A DNA stretch of 35,227 nt from NCBI GenBank assembly GCA_025363385.1, contig JANYEA010000046.1, forward strand, positions 1 through 35,227. The letters run 5' to 3'. Under the pieces are notes generated by a model. The model made no database searches, was not told the DNA's origin, and was given only the letters and a program-made list of their open reading frames with translations. The DNA comes from Bacteroidota bacterium. Its GTDB lineage: Bacteria; Bacteroidota; Bacteroidia; Chitinophagales; Chitinophagaceae. This document shows, piece by piece, positions 1-7,894 of this stretch. The position numbers and the translations under genes are program-made. Positions within the stretch are counted from its first letter, which is position 1; every line of letters begins with the position of its first letter.

Positions 1-1
1 T

Positions 2-163
2 AATGCCGCTGAACCAGCTAAGAAAACTCGTCGTGGTCGTGCACCAAAAAAAGCTGATAATACTGAAACTGAGGTAGCACCAACACCAGTGGTTGAAGCC
101 GCTGCACCAACTGCAGAAGTAGTTACTGAAGACACAACAACAGAGGAAAAAACTGCTGAATAA
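2..163 (+). CDS. 3' end of a probable ribosomal protein gene (possibly bL17)
   Basis: This open frame enters from the left edge and ends at TAA 161-163, leaving 53 residues. The visible part starts with a basic stretch containing KKTRRGRAPKK and continues as a low-complexity tail rich in Ala, Glu, Thr and Pro, ending EEKTAE. Bacteroidota ribosomal proteins, bL17 in particular, often carry such basic-then-acidic C-terminal extensions. The folded domain lies outside the window, so the assignment rests on composition only; bS16 or another extended ribosomal protein is also possible. An intrinsic terminator follows directly, so this is the last gene of its transcript. Confidence 0.4.
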   Translation, partial: NAAEPAKKTRRGRAPKKADNTETEVAPTPVVEAAAPTAEVVTEDTTTEEKTAE

Positions 164-186
164 GCCTTTCAAATCTTTCTAAATAT

Positions 187-218
187 AAAAGCCTAACATT
201 TTCATGTTGGGCTTTTTT
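187..218 (+). terminator. Intrinsic terminator after the ribosomal-type gene
   Basis: A 10-bp stem with one G-U pair (189-198 with 205-214) has a 6-base loop and runs into six T. It lies 24 bases after the upstream stop codon. Confidence 0.85.
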
Positions 219-334
219 GTTGGATAATACAAGTAATAAATTAACAAATGGAAATCTTGGGCTTTTTGTTTACAAGACTAGTATACTTATATTTTCATTT
301 ATTTGATGTTTAATATCATTCGTTAATTTGCTTT

Positions 335-1339
335 ATGAAATTTCTGGTAATTCGTTTTTCTTCTATTGGTGATATTGTATTGGCTACAGCGGCCATACGC
401 TGTTTGAAGCAGCAAGTTCCAAATGCTGAAGTACATTTTTTAAGTAAACAGTCTTTCAAAGCCGTTACAGAAGCCAATCCTTATATTGATAAATTTTTCT
501 ATTTTAATGATAATTTAGATAGCCTTATTACAGATTTTAGGCAAGAAAAATACGATTACATCATTGACCTGCACAAAAACTTCCGTACGCTACAACTAAA
601 GCTGGCATTGCGTTGTAAGAGTTTAACCTATGACAAAGAAACCATTTCAAAATTCCTGCTTACCAAGTTTGGCATCAACAATATGAGTGGTCGACATATT
701 GCCGACCGTTGTTTGGATACATTGGCACCACTTGACGTTGTAAATGATGGCAAAGGATTGGATTATTTTATACCTGAAAAAGACATTGTACCAATAACAG
801 ATTTGCCTGCACAGCACAGTTTTGGTTTTATAGCCATAATTATTGGTGCGTCTTATTTTACAAAAAAATTACCTGTACAAAAATTGCAGGCACTATGCAT
901 TAACGTAAAATATCCCATTGTTTTAATTGGTGGAAAAGAAGATGCCGAAGTTGGTAACCAAGTAGCAAGTGTAGATGATATTAAAATTTACAATGCTTGT
1001 GGCAAATTCAATTTAAATGAATCGGCAGATTTGGTGCGGCAGTCAAAATTGGTTATTTCGCATGATACTGGTTTACAATATATTGCTTGTGCCTTAAACA
1101 AAAAAGTCTTGGCTATCTGGGGCGGCACTTCGCCTAAATTAGATGTTGAACCTTATTATGGTAGTAATAATTTTTTGTCAGCAAAATCAATGTACCACAA
1201 CTATGTTGTATCAAATTTATCTTGCCAACCTTGTAGTAATTTCGGTACAAAAACTTGTCCTAAAAAACATTTTAAGTGCATGGAAGACCAAGATATTGAT
1301 GCCATTGTGCAATCTGCCAGATTTGTATTACAAACATGA
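335..1339 (+). CDS. Glycosyltransferase family 9 (heptosyltransferase-like)
   Basis: The protein has 334 residues, the usual length for ADP-heptose:LPS heptosyltransferases (GT9, WaaF/RfaF-like), cytoplasmic enzymes that add sugars to the lipopolysaccharide core. The N-terminus KFLVIRFSSIGDIVLATAAI matches the family's first strand and glycine-containing loop. Near residues 240-270 the segment ISHDTGLQYIACALNKKVLAIWGG matches the nucleotide-sugar binding motif, which usually reads S(N/H)DTGPMHIAAAL. A Cys-rich segment near the C-terminus (CQPCSNFGTKTCPKKHFKCM) resembles that of many family members. The sugar transferred cannot be read from the sequence. The gene is transcribed alone, between terminators on both sides. 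Confidence 0.85.
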   Translation: MKFLVIRFSSIGDIVLATAAIRCLKQQVPNAEVHFLSKQSFKAVTEANPYIDKFFYFNDNLDSLITDFRQEKYDYIIDLHKNFRTLQLKLALRCKSLTYDKETISKFLLTKFGINNMSGRHIADRCLDTLAPLDVVNDGKGLDYFIPEKDIVPITDLPAQHSFGFIAIIIGASYFTKKLPVQKLQALCINVKYPIVLIGGKEDAEVGNQVASVDDIKIYNACGKFNLNESADLVRQSKLVISHDTGLQYIACALNKKVLAIWGGTSPKLDVEPYYGSNNFLSAKSMYHNYVVSNLSCQPCSNFGTKTCPKKHFKCMEDQDIDAIVQSARFVLQT

Positions 1340-1400
1340 AAAAGCAAAACAAATGTTTAGGTTTATTTAAGTGTAGTATTGATTGTATAGAATTGATGAT

Positions 1401-1454
1401 AATAAAAAGGCCAATCTTATTTCTGATAAATCAGAAAAGATTGGCCTTTTTATT
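1401..1454. terminator. Bidirectional terminator between convergent GT9 and mdh genes
   Basis: A perfect 18-bp inverted repeat (1401-1418 with 1437-1454) encloses a second perfect 6-bp stem (1421-1426 with 1431-1436) and a TAAA loop. A-rich and T-rich edges give a U-tract on either strand. It lies between the stop of the plus-strand gene and the stop of minus-strand mdh, so it can end both transcripts. Confidence 0.9.
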
Positions 1455-1467
1455 AAAAGAATTAAAA

Positions 1468-2397
1468 TTATAATGTTTTTAACACTTCATTCATATTTCT
1501 AACAGCATCAGCACTCTTATTGAAAGCAGCTTGCTCTTCTTCGTTTAATTTGAAATCTAAGATTTTTTCCCATCCGTTTTTACCAATCACCACAGGCACG
1601 CCTAAGCAGATATCTGTTTGTTCGTATTCACCCTCCAGGGCTACACAACAAGTAAATAATTTCTTCTCATCGCGTAAAATACTTTCCACTAAAGCGGCTC
1701 CTGCTGCACCTGGTGCATACCAGGCAGAAGTACCAATTAATTTAGTTAAAGTAGCACCACCCACCATAGTGTCAGCTACAATTTGATCTTGTTGTTCTTT
1801 GGTAAGGAAATTAGTTACTGGAGCACTGTTCCAAGTTGCATGACGAATTAAAGGAATCATGGTAGTATCGCCATGACCACCAATTACTACAGCATTTAAA
1901 TCAGCAGGACTGCAACTTAAATGTTGACTCAATTGATATTTGAAACGTGCACTATCTAATGTACCACCCATTCCAATAATACGGTTCTTAGGTAAACCTG
2001 TAGATTGTAATGCTAAGAAAGTCATGGTATCCATCGGATTACTAATCACGATGATGATTGCATCAGGAGAATATTTCAGAATATTTTCAGCTACGCCTTT
2101 TACAATTCCTGCGTTAGTACCAATTAAATCTTCACGAGTCATTCCTGGTTTACGAGGTATACCTGAAGTAATTACCACTACATCAGAACCAGCAGTTTTG
2201 CTGTAATCGTTGGTGCTACCGCTGATGCGAGTGTCAAAACCCAATAATGCAGATGTCTGCATCATATCTTGTGCTTTACCTTCTGCTAATCCCTCTTTGA
2301 TATCGAGGATAACCAATTCCTGTGCTAAAGCAGCACGGGCAATATTATCGGCACAGGTTGCACCCACGGCACCAGCACCTACTACAGTAACTTTCAT
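1468..2397 (-). CDS. mdh: Malate dehydrogenase, LDH-like type
   Basis: This 309-residue enzyme catalyses the NAD-dependent oxidation of malate to oxaloacetate in the TCA cycle. The Rossmann motif GAGAVGA lies at residues 7-13, and D32 at the end of the second strand favours NAD. R82 and R88 in the active-site loop SGIPRKPGMTRED are the arginines that select malate over lactate. D148 and R151, with H175 in GGHGDTTM, form the catalytic set. The length and the compact N-terminus match the LDH-like malate dehydrogenases common in Bacteroidota. It lies 83 bases after the thioredoxin-like gene and may be transcribed separately. Confidence 0.96.
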   Translation of the reverse strand: MKVTVVGAGAVGATCADNIARAALAQELVILDIKEGLAEGKAQDMMQTSALLGFDTRISGSTNDYSKTAGSDVVVITSGIPRKPGMTREDLIGTNAGIVKGVAENILKYSPDAIIIVISNPMDTMTFLALQSTGLPKNRIIGMGGTLDSARFKYQLSQHLSCSPADLNAVVIGGHGDTTMIPLIRHATWNSAPVTNFLTKEQQDQIVADTMVGGATLTKLIGTSAWYAPGAAGAALVESILRDEKKLFTCCVALEGEYEQTDICLGVPVVIGKNGWEKILDFKLNEEEQAAFNKSADAVRNMNEVLKTL

Positions 2398-2437
2398 AAA
2401 AGAAGCTATTTAAAGTTTGATTAATTTTTTTTCGTCG

Positions 2438-2445
2438 TAAAGGTA
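2438..2445 (-). promoter_or_regulatory. Possible -7 box of mdh
   Basis: Read on the minus strand this is TACCTTTA, one base from the Bacteroidota -7 consensus TANNTTTG, 41 bases before the mdh start. No good -33 TTTG is visible at the expected distance, so the call is weak. Confidence 0.3.
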
Positions 2446-2480
2446 CTACTAGATAAATTCTTAAAGATGATAAAAATCAA

Positions 2481-2987
2481 TTAATTAAGTTTTAACACAG
2501 GTAATAATTCCTTCATCTCAGCCCCACCTTCAAAAGCCTTTATGAAAAGGTTGTTTTTGTCATAAACCGCCACAAATGGGGTGAATTTAACGCGATAAAA
2601 ACTGGGTAATTTATAATCTAAATCTCTGCCCATGAATATATTATGGTATTTGCTTAATTCATATTTCACATAGAATTCAGAAATTTCAGGCATTGATTTA
2701 TAGCTTACCCAAACAAAATTTACTTTATTAAATTTATCAATGTTTTTAATGATCTCTTTTATTTCATGCTGGCAGTGCCCGCAATCTGGTGCGAAATAAA
2801 CGATTACCGTATTATCTTTTTTTGGAAGCTGCTCTTTCGAAAACCAGGTATTATCGAGCCGCATTATTTTAAATGCCGGCATCCGATTATCCTTTTTATA
2901 TGGTGGAATAGTATCAAAAGGTGCTTGTGCAGGTAGGCTAATTGCACAAAATGTAAGCATACAAAAAACAAATAGTTTTTGTAACAT
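2481..2987 (-). CDS. Exported thioredoxin-like protein with CGHC motif
   Basis: The protein has 168 residues. Residues 1-22 form a signal peptide ending in LPAQA, so it should act in the periplasm. The thioredoxin-fold segment VIVYFAPDCGHCQHEI carries the redox motif C69-G-H-C72 after an aromatic-rich strand, and a later KFTPFVAVYDKN contains the cis-proline strand typical of the fold. It resembles TlpA/redoxin-type oxidoreductases that reduce or isomerise disulfides in exported proteins, but the substrate is unknown. It starts 14 bases after the MlaF-type gene and is probably cotranscribed with it. Confidence 0.8.
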   Translation of the reverse strand: MLQKLFVFCMLTFCAISLPAQAPFDTIPPYKKDNRMPAFKIMRLDNTWFSKEQLPKKDNTVIVYFAPDCGHCQHEIKEIIKNIDKFNKVNFVWVSYKSMPEISEFYVKYELSKYHNIFMGRDLDYKLPSFYRVKFTPFVAVYDKNNLFIKAFEGGAEMKELLPVLKLN

Positions 2988-3001
2988 AATAATATCTTTT
3001 T

Positions 3002-3796
3002 CTATTTTGATCGTTTATTGGGTAAATCATCATTTGCTTCGAGCATACGCATGTGTTTTGCATCTTGTAAAAATTCAGATGCAAAGATGAAATCGTTCAA
3101 TAATGTATCGTTGCTAAAGATGATGTCTTTATTGGTTCCCTCCCACTGTTTTTGTCCATTATACAGATACACAATATGGTCTCCAATTTCCATCACACTA
3201 TTCATATCATGGGTAATTACAATTGTTGTGATCTTGAATTCATCTGTGATTTCTTTGATGAGTTTATCAATAACCATCGAGGTTTGTGGATCCAATCCTG
3301 AATTGGGTTCATCACAAAAAAGATATTTCGGATTCAATACAATGGAACGAGCAATGCCTACTCTTTTTTTCATTCCACCACTAATCTCTGAAGGAAATCT
3401 GGTATGTGCATCTTTCAGATTCACCCGATCAAGTACTTCATCAACACGGCGCATTTTTTCTGCACGTGTCCATCTGGTAAACATATCCAAAGGAAACAAA
3501 ACATTTTGTTCCACCGTCATTGAATCGAATAAGGCAGTACCCTGAAACAACATGCCAATTTGCTGGCGTAATTGTTTGCGGGTATCATTGTCCATCGAAA
3601 ACATATCTGCGCCATCATAAATAATATGACCCGCATCTGGTTTAAAAAGTCCTACCATGCATTTGGTTAGAACAGTCTTGCCGCTTCCACTTGTGCCAAT
3701 AATTAAGTTGCACTTCCCAGGCTCCATTACAGCGCTAATGTCGTTTAGGATAACCCGATTGCCAAACTGTTTGAATATGTTTTTTATCTCAATCAT
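3002..3796 (-). CDS. MlaF-type ABC transporter ATPase
   Basis: The 264-residue protein is a single cytoplasmic ABC nucleotide-binding domain. Walker A is GTSGSGKT at residues 34-41, the signature is ISGGMKKRVGIARS and Walker B reads LFCDEPNSGLDP. The Met-Lys-Lys after the signature and the PNSGLDP switch are typical of MlaF, the ATPase of the Mla/MCE lipid transporters that move phospholipids between the two membranes. No permease or MCE-domain gene is adjacent. An MlaE-type permease is encoded about 12 kb away on the other strand (16090) and could be its partner. The gene sits 24 bases after lysA in an apparent operon. Confidence 0.85.
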   Translation of the reverse strand: MIEIKNIFKQFGNRVILNDISAVMEPGKCNLIIGTSGSGKTVLTKCMVGLFKPDAGHIIYDGADMFSMDNDTRKQLRQQIGMLFQGTALFDSMTVEQNVLFPLDMFTRWTRAEKMRRVDEVLDRVNLKDAHTRFPSEISGGMKKRVGIARSIVLNPKYLFCDEPNSGLDPQTSMVIDKLIKEITDEFKITTIVITHDMNSVMEIGDHIVYLYNGQKQWEGTNKDIIFSNDTLLNDFIFASEFLQDAKHMRMLEANDDLPNKRSK

Positions 3797-3820
3797 GCGT
3801 ATGCAAACTACATTTTTGTT

Positions 3821-5035
3821 CTATAAGACCGTAATTTGGTTTCTTAACAAGTCGCTAAATTCATCCCTTTTTCTAATAAGCGAAGCTTTTCCGTCCAAAA
3901 CAAGCACTTCAGCAGGTTTGTAACGAGCATTATAATTACTCGACATTTCAAATCCGTATGCTCCTGCATTATAAATAGCCAGAAAATCTCCTTCTCTTAC
4001 TTCATGTAAATGTCGGTCTGTTCCAAAAGTATCTGTTTCACAAATATTGCCCGTAACCGTATAGGTTTTTATTTCGCCTTCGGGGTTACTAATATTGGCA
4101 ATTCTATGAAAAGCATCGTACATCATTGGACGGATCAAATGGTTCAAGCCGGTGTTCACACCAGCAAAAACAGTATCCTGTGAGGTTTTCAACACATTCA
4201 CTTTGGCTATTAAATAACCAGATTCACTTACCAAATATTTCCCAGGTTCAAACCAACACTGAAATTTCTTTTGATGTTTCATTTCTAAATTGCCCAGAAA
4301 TTTTTCAATTTCTTTTCCTAAAACTGCGATATCGGTTAAATGGTCGCGTTCTTTATAAGCCACTTTAAATCCACCACCGAGGTCTAAAAATTCCAGCTCA
4401 GGAAAATGCGGCACTAAATCAAAAAAGACTTCAGCCACTTTCATAAATACGGAAACATCTTTTATTTCACTTCCGGTATGAATGTGTAAACCACGGATAA
4501 ATATTTGATGTTCTTGAACAAGCTGCAGAATTTCATCGACCTGTTCAATAGGGATTCCAAATTTACTATTGCTATGCCCGGTAGAAATTTTAAGGTTTCC
4601 ACCTGCCATAATATTCGGCCGTAATCGAATACCAACTGGATAACTATGTCCATATTTTTTCCCAAATTTTTCAAGGTTGGATAAGCTATCGATATTGATA
4701 TTAATTCCTAAGCCCAGGGCTTCTTCAATTTCAGTAAAGTCAATTCCATTACTGGTATAAAGTACATTTTCTGGTTTAAACCCTACATGTAATGCAAGGT
4801 GTGCTTCATTAACCGAACTACAGTCGATCGAACAACCAATAGAAAGGATATGTTTAAGAATATTGATGTTGGTGAGCGATTTACATGCGTAGAAAAACCG
4901 GGTATTCGAATTCACAAATGCGCTTTGCAAATTTCTAAATTGGGCCGTTATTTTATCGGCGTTGTACACATATAAAGGAGTTCCGTAAGTATTAGCGATA
5001 CTGCATAACAGTTCTGCTGACAATTCTTGCTGCAT
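3821..5035 (-). CDS. lysA: Diaminopimelate decarboxylase
   Basis: This 404-residue PLP enzyme decarboxylates meso-diaminopimelate to L-lysine, the last step of lysine synthesis. It belongs to the fold-type III (alanine racemase-like) decarboxylases. K52 in FFYACKSLTN would bind PLP. GLHIHTGSEI and the glycine-rich LDLGGGFKV place the cofactor phosphate. The C-terminal barrel contains GNICETDTFG, with the Cys that acts across the dimer, and NAGAYGFEMSSNYN. The gene follows scpB after 47 bases and precedes the MlaF-type gene after 24. Confidence 0.93.
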   Translation of the reverse strand: MQQELSAELLCSIANTYGTPLYVYNADKITAQFRNLQSAFVNSNTRFFYACKSLTNINILKHILSIGCSIDCSSVNEAHLALHVGFKPENVLYTSNGIDFTEIEEALGLGININIDSLSNLEKFGKKYGHSYPVGIRLRPNIMAGGNLKISTGHSNSKFGIPIEQVDEILQLVQEHQIFIRGLHIHTGSEIKDVSVFMKVAEVFFDLVPHFPELEFLDLGGGFKVAYKERDHLTDIAVLGKEIEKFLGNLEMKHQKKFQCWFEPGKYLVSESGYLIAKVNVLKTSQDTVFAGVNTGLNHLIRPMMYDAFHRIANISNPEGEIKTYTVTGNICETDTFGTDRHLHEVREGDFLAIYNAGAYGFEMSSNYNARYKPAEVLVLDGKASLIRKRDEFSDLLRNQITVL

Positions 5036-5082
5036 CCTGCGAAGATAATTGTCTTAAGCCATGGTCTAAAAAAATGTAGAAA

Positions 5083-5877
5083 TTATTCTGGTTTTTCTTC
5101 GGGATCTGTTTCTTCAGCTGGGCCATCAGCTGCATCCTGATCTTTAGATTCGGATGCATTTTCTTCTGTGTTAGCATCTTCTTCCGGAATGATCAATTCA
5201 CCATCCTGGTTTACTGCAATGGCAGAAATGTGTTCAGTAGGGGCTTCATCCTCTAAAGATTCATTTCCGATATGTTCGGCAAGGGGTTGATTTGTAAAAT
5301 CTTCTGGGCGTGTACCTTCAACCAATTGTTCGGCTAAGACCTCACTGATCTTGGGAAGATCAGCGGCACTATTTATACCGAAATAGTCCATGAAATTTTT
5401 AGAAGTTGCGTATACCAATGGTTTGCCGGGAGCGTGCTCGTTTCTGCCACTGATTAATATGAGTTCTTTTTCTAGTAATTTCTGGATACTATAATCGCTA
5501 TTCACACCACGGATGGCTTCAATCTCTCCTTTGGTGATGGGTTGTTTGTAAGCGATTATGGCTAAGGTTTCTAAAGCTGCATTGGATAATCGTTTTAGAA
5601 ATTTATCGCCATTTAACTGTGCAATAGTTTTATGATAGTCTTTCTTAGTAAGGAACTGCCAACCACCACCACTTTCCTTTACTTCAAATGGATAGAATTC
5701 AGAATCATATTTTTCTTTGATGCCTTCCAATGCACTCTCTACTTGGTCTAACATGATGCGCTCTTCTAAAAAGCCAAAGCTGTTATTGATCAGCTCAACT
5801 ATGTCTAGTGAGGTAAGTGGTTTATCACTTGCAAAGATCAAAACTTCAATATGGGGTATGATGGTGCTAATTTCCAA
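5083..5877 (-). CDS. scpB: Segregation and condensation protein B
   Basis: The 264-residue protein is ScpB, the winged-helix partner that joins SMC and ScpA in the chromosome-condensing complex. Residues 1-180 match the family: an N-terminal segment IEVLIFASDKPLTSLDIVEL, then RLSNAALETLAIIAYKQPITKGEIEAIRGV, the family's most conserved region, then a second winged helix. The last 70 or so residues are an acidic, low-complexity tail rich in Glu, Asp and Ala, which the typical protein of about 190 residues lacks. It starts 42 bases after atpG ends. Confidence 0.92.
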   Translation of the reverse strand: MEISTIIPHIEVLIFASDKPLTSLDIVELINNSFGFLEERIMLDQVESALEGIKEKYDSEFYPFEVKESGGGWQFLTKKDYHKTIAQLNGDKFLKRLSNAALETLAIIAYKQPITKGEIEAIRGVNSDYSIQKLLEKELILISGRNEHAPGKPLVYATSKNFMDYFGINSAADLPKISEVLAEQLVEGTRPEDFTNQPLAEHIGNESLEDEAPTEHISAIAVNQDGELIIPEEDANTEENASESKDQDAADGPAEETDPEEKPE

Positions 5878-5919
5878 TGTCTGAATTTCTATTGTGATAT
5901 GTAAGATACCGATTTTGCA

Positions 5920-6801
5920 TTATCCCTGCAATGCAGCAGCACCACTTACTATTTCTGTTAACTCAGTTGTAATTGCAGCCTGACGGGCGCGGTTATAACT
6001 AATTTTAAGTGATTTTAATAATTCATTCGCGTTTTCACTTGCCTTATCCATGGCAGTCATACGTGCGCCATGTTCGCTGGCATTTCCATCTAAAACAGCT
6101 TTGTATAATTGTGTATTGAGAATTTTAGGCATTAATTCTGCAATCAATACTTCTACTTCTGGTTCGAACAAAAAGTCTGCGTTTTTATGACCAGCAGGTG
6201 TAGCAACTTTAGGAATTGGTAAGAATTGCTCTGCCACAAATACTTGTGTAGCCGCATTTTTAAATTCACTGTAGATGAGCTCAATAGCATCGTATTCTTT
6301 ATTTTCAAAAGCCTTCATTGCAGCTTGAGCAGCAGCCTGAACGGTTTCGAATTTCAAGTTTAAGAAAACATCTTTGTAAGTATCGTTTGTTTTATATCCA
6401 GATTTAGTTAATGCTTCAAATCCTTTTTTACCAATATTCCAGATATGAACATTTCCTTTGCCTGCCTGTTCAGGATATTTTTCTGCAATAGTAGCTTTTG
6501 TAAGCTTTACTAAGTTTGCGTTATAACCTCCACACAAACCCCTATCGCTTGTAACTACAATCAATAACACATTTTCAACCGTTCTCACTTCAGCTAATTT
6601 CAGCGAAATACCACCGTCTATGCTACTCACAATATTGCTTAGCATTTCCTGTAATTTTTTGGCGTAAGGACGCATTTGAGTAATGCTATCTTGGGCACGA
6701 CGTAATTTGGCAGCACTCACCATTTTCATGGCTTTGGTAATTTGCTGGGTGCTTTGTACACTCTTGATCCTATTACGTACTTCTTTTAATTGGCCTGCCA
6801 T
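5920..6801 (-). CDS. atpG: F1F0 ATP synthase gamma subunit
   Basis: The 293-residue protein is the central rotor shaft of F1-ATPase. The N-terminal helix segment QQITKAMKMVSAAKLRRAQD and the C-terminal segment EHGARMTAMDKASENANELL form the family's coiled coil, with an alpha/beta domain between (VTSDRGLCGGYN). Length and motifs are normal. No other atp gene lies beside it: a minus-strand hypothetical is upstream and scpB downstream. A good -7 box at 6860-6867 suggests its own promoter. Confidence 0.96.
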   Translation of the reverse strand: MAGQLKEVRNRIKSVQSTQQITKAMKMVSAAKLRRAQDSITQMRPYAKKLQEMLSNIVSSIDGGISLKLAEVRTVENVLLIVVTSDRGLCGGYNANLVKLTKATIAEKYPEQAGKGNVHIWNIGKKGFEALTKSGYKTNDTYKDVFLNLKFETVQAAAQAAMKAFENKEYDAIELIYSEFKNAATQVFVAEQFLPIPKVATPAGHKNADFLFEPEVEVLIAELMPKILNTQLYKAVLDGNASEHGARMTAMDKASENANELLKSLKISYNRARQAAITTELTEIVSGAAALQG

Positions 6802-6859
6802 ATCTTAATTTTCAAGTTTCGGGTTTATTATACGGGCTTGCATACCCGGTTTTGGGTTG

Positions 6860-6867
6860 CAAAAGTA
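6860..6867 (-). promoter_or_regulatory. -7 box of the atpG operon
   Basis: On the minus strand this reads TACTTTTG, a perfect match to the Bacteroidota -7 consensus TANNTTTG, 58 bases before the atpG start codon. The -33 element is not clear. Confidence 0.55.
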
Positions 6868-6918
6868 GCAGAAACACCCTGAAATTCCATCCTTTTCGCT
6901 AAAAATCGCGGCATGTGG

Positions 6919-6945
6919 AAAAAATTAGCCTAAACCAGCTTAGCT
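6919..6945 (-). terminator. Weak candidate terminator after the membrane-protein gene
   Basis: On the minus strand a short stem (6940-6945 with 6927-6933, one bulge) is followed by six T. It lies about 25 bases after the stop of the upstream gene. The stem is short, so support is modest. Confidence 0.35.
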
Positions 6946-6970
6946 GACTGCCATTTTTCACTTATCAATT

Positions 6971-7663
6971 TTAAAGCGGAAGTACCAAACCGACTCCGTT
7001 TGCTGTAGTGGCAAATTGTAGATTACCCAGGTATTTATTTAATAATTGACCGTTTTGCCGGTGCTCTATGTATTGAATAATGTCAAACACCAATAAAAAA
7101 CTCCCCTGTAACATCAAACTACCCCCATAGCCCTTGGTTTGATCATTCAACTTATTGGTACCACGTTCCCTTAAATATAGACCTGAGGTAATATAAGTGA
7201 GGTCAAGTCCTGTATTGAGTAATAGTAAAGATTCTATTTTCTGTTGCTGGCGTAAATTCTGGTAAAGACTCAATTTTTTATTCACCTGTTTACGTACCTC
7301 AAAAAGTCCGTAGCCTGCAATAGCCAGGTTTATGATATTGAAATAAGCATTCATTTGATGGAAATAATGGGGCGAGCCCTGCAAATTTCCAGCAGAAATA
7401 CTGCCCTGAACCAAATTCGCACCAGACCAGGCTAAGAGTATGGTCAAATTTGTTTTATTTAAAACAGCTCTTCTTTGTGCAACAGAGTCGGGAATGGATA
7501 TAGGTTTTACACTATCTGTCTTTATAAAAGAACTGTCCATTCCTTTTTTCAACAGGGTATCCTTAGAAACGCTTCCGCTGGTATCAATTAATACAATTTG
7601 AGCTGTGGTTTGAAGGGCGAAAAGGCCTATAAAACAAAAAAGATAGAATGCTTTCATCGCCAT
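6971..7663 (-). CDS. Conserved Bacteroidota membrane protein of unknown function
   Basis: The longest frame starts at a GTG (7675), but ATG codons at 7663 and 7657 place the initiator right before a signal peptide, KAFYLFCFIGLFALQTTAQ, so one of these is the likely start (230 or 228 residues). The mature part begins with a Ser/Thr/Asp-rich stretch. It then has four or so hydrophobic segments, NLTILLAWSGANLVQGSI, YFNIINLAIAGYGLFEV, a segment near LLLLNTGLDLTYITSGLYL and SLMLQGSFLLVFDIIQYI, separated by a basic, Gln-rich stretch. The layout resembles small Bacteroidota integral membrane proteins of unknown function. It is divergent from secA. Confidence 0.7.
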   Translation of the reverse strand: MAMKAFYLFCFIGLFALQTTAQIVLIDTSGSVSKDTLLKKGMDSSFIKTDSVKPISIPDSVAQRRAVLNKTNLTILLAWSGANLVQGSISAGNLQGSPHYFHQMNAYFNIINLAIAGYGLFEVRKQVNKKLSLYQNLRQQQKIESLLLLNTGLDLTYITSGLYLRERGTNKLNDQTKGYGGSLMLQGSFLLVFDIIQYIEHRQNGQLLNKYLGNLQFATTANGVGLVLPL

Positions 7664-7768
7664 AAAAGTAAACACAGAAAAAACAGTTTAAGGGAGACCC
7701 ATCAAAATTTACAAAATATTAGTGTTTTAGGAATTAGTGCCGAATGGTCCTGCTCTATCTAAAATCTT

Positions 7769-7776
7769 TACCTTTA
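7769..7776 (+). promoter_or_regulatory. Possible -7 box of secA
   Basis: TACCTTTA is one base from the TANNTTTG consensus and lies 118 bases before secA, which implies a leader of about 110 bases. The rest of the 219-base gap contains short TTTTGA-containing repeats and no plausible leader ORF. Confidence 0.35.
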
Positions 7777-7894
7777 TGTCCTTTTGAAAAAAAACTTGCT
7801 GACATTTTGACGAAATCTTTCAAATAGCATCGTTTTTGACAAAAATCACTCAGTTGCTAAAACCACAAATAAACGTATTATCCAATATTATTAT

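Noticed and set aside
257..270. Near copy of the 3' arm of the first terminator
   Set aside because: TTGGGCTTTTTGTT repeats the terminator arm at 207-221 but has no partner arm, so it is probably chance or a decayed copy.
1143..1370. 75-codon plus-strand frame inside the GT9 gene
   Set aside because: It lies in another frame of a clear gene and has no recognisable domain.
4992..5177. Minus-strand 61-codon frame across the lysA-scpB gap
   Set aside because: It overlaps the ends of two clear genes in another frame and its product is low complexity, derived from the scpB acidic tail.
7777..7788. Possible SecM-like leader ORF before secA
   Set aside because: The only ATG in the leader encodes three codons (Met-Ser-Phe), too short to act as an arrest peptide.
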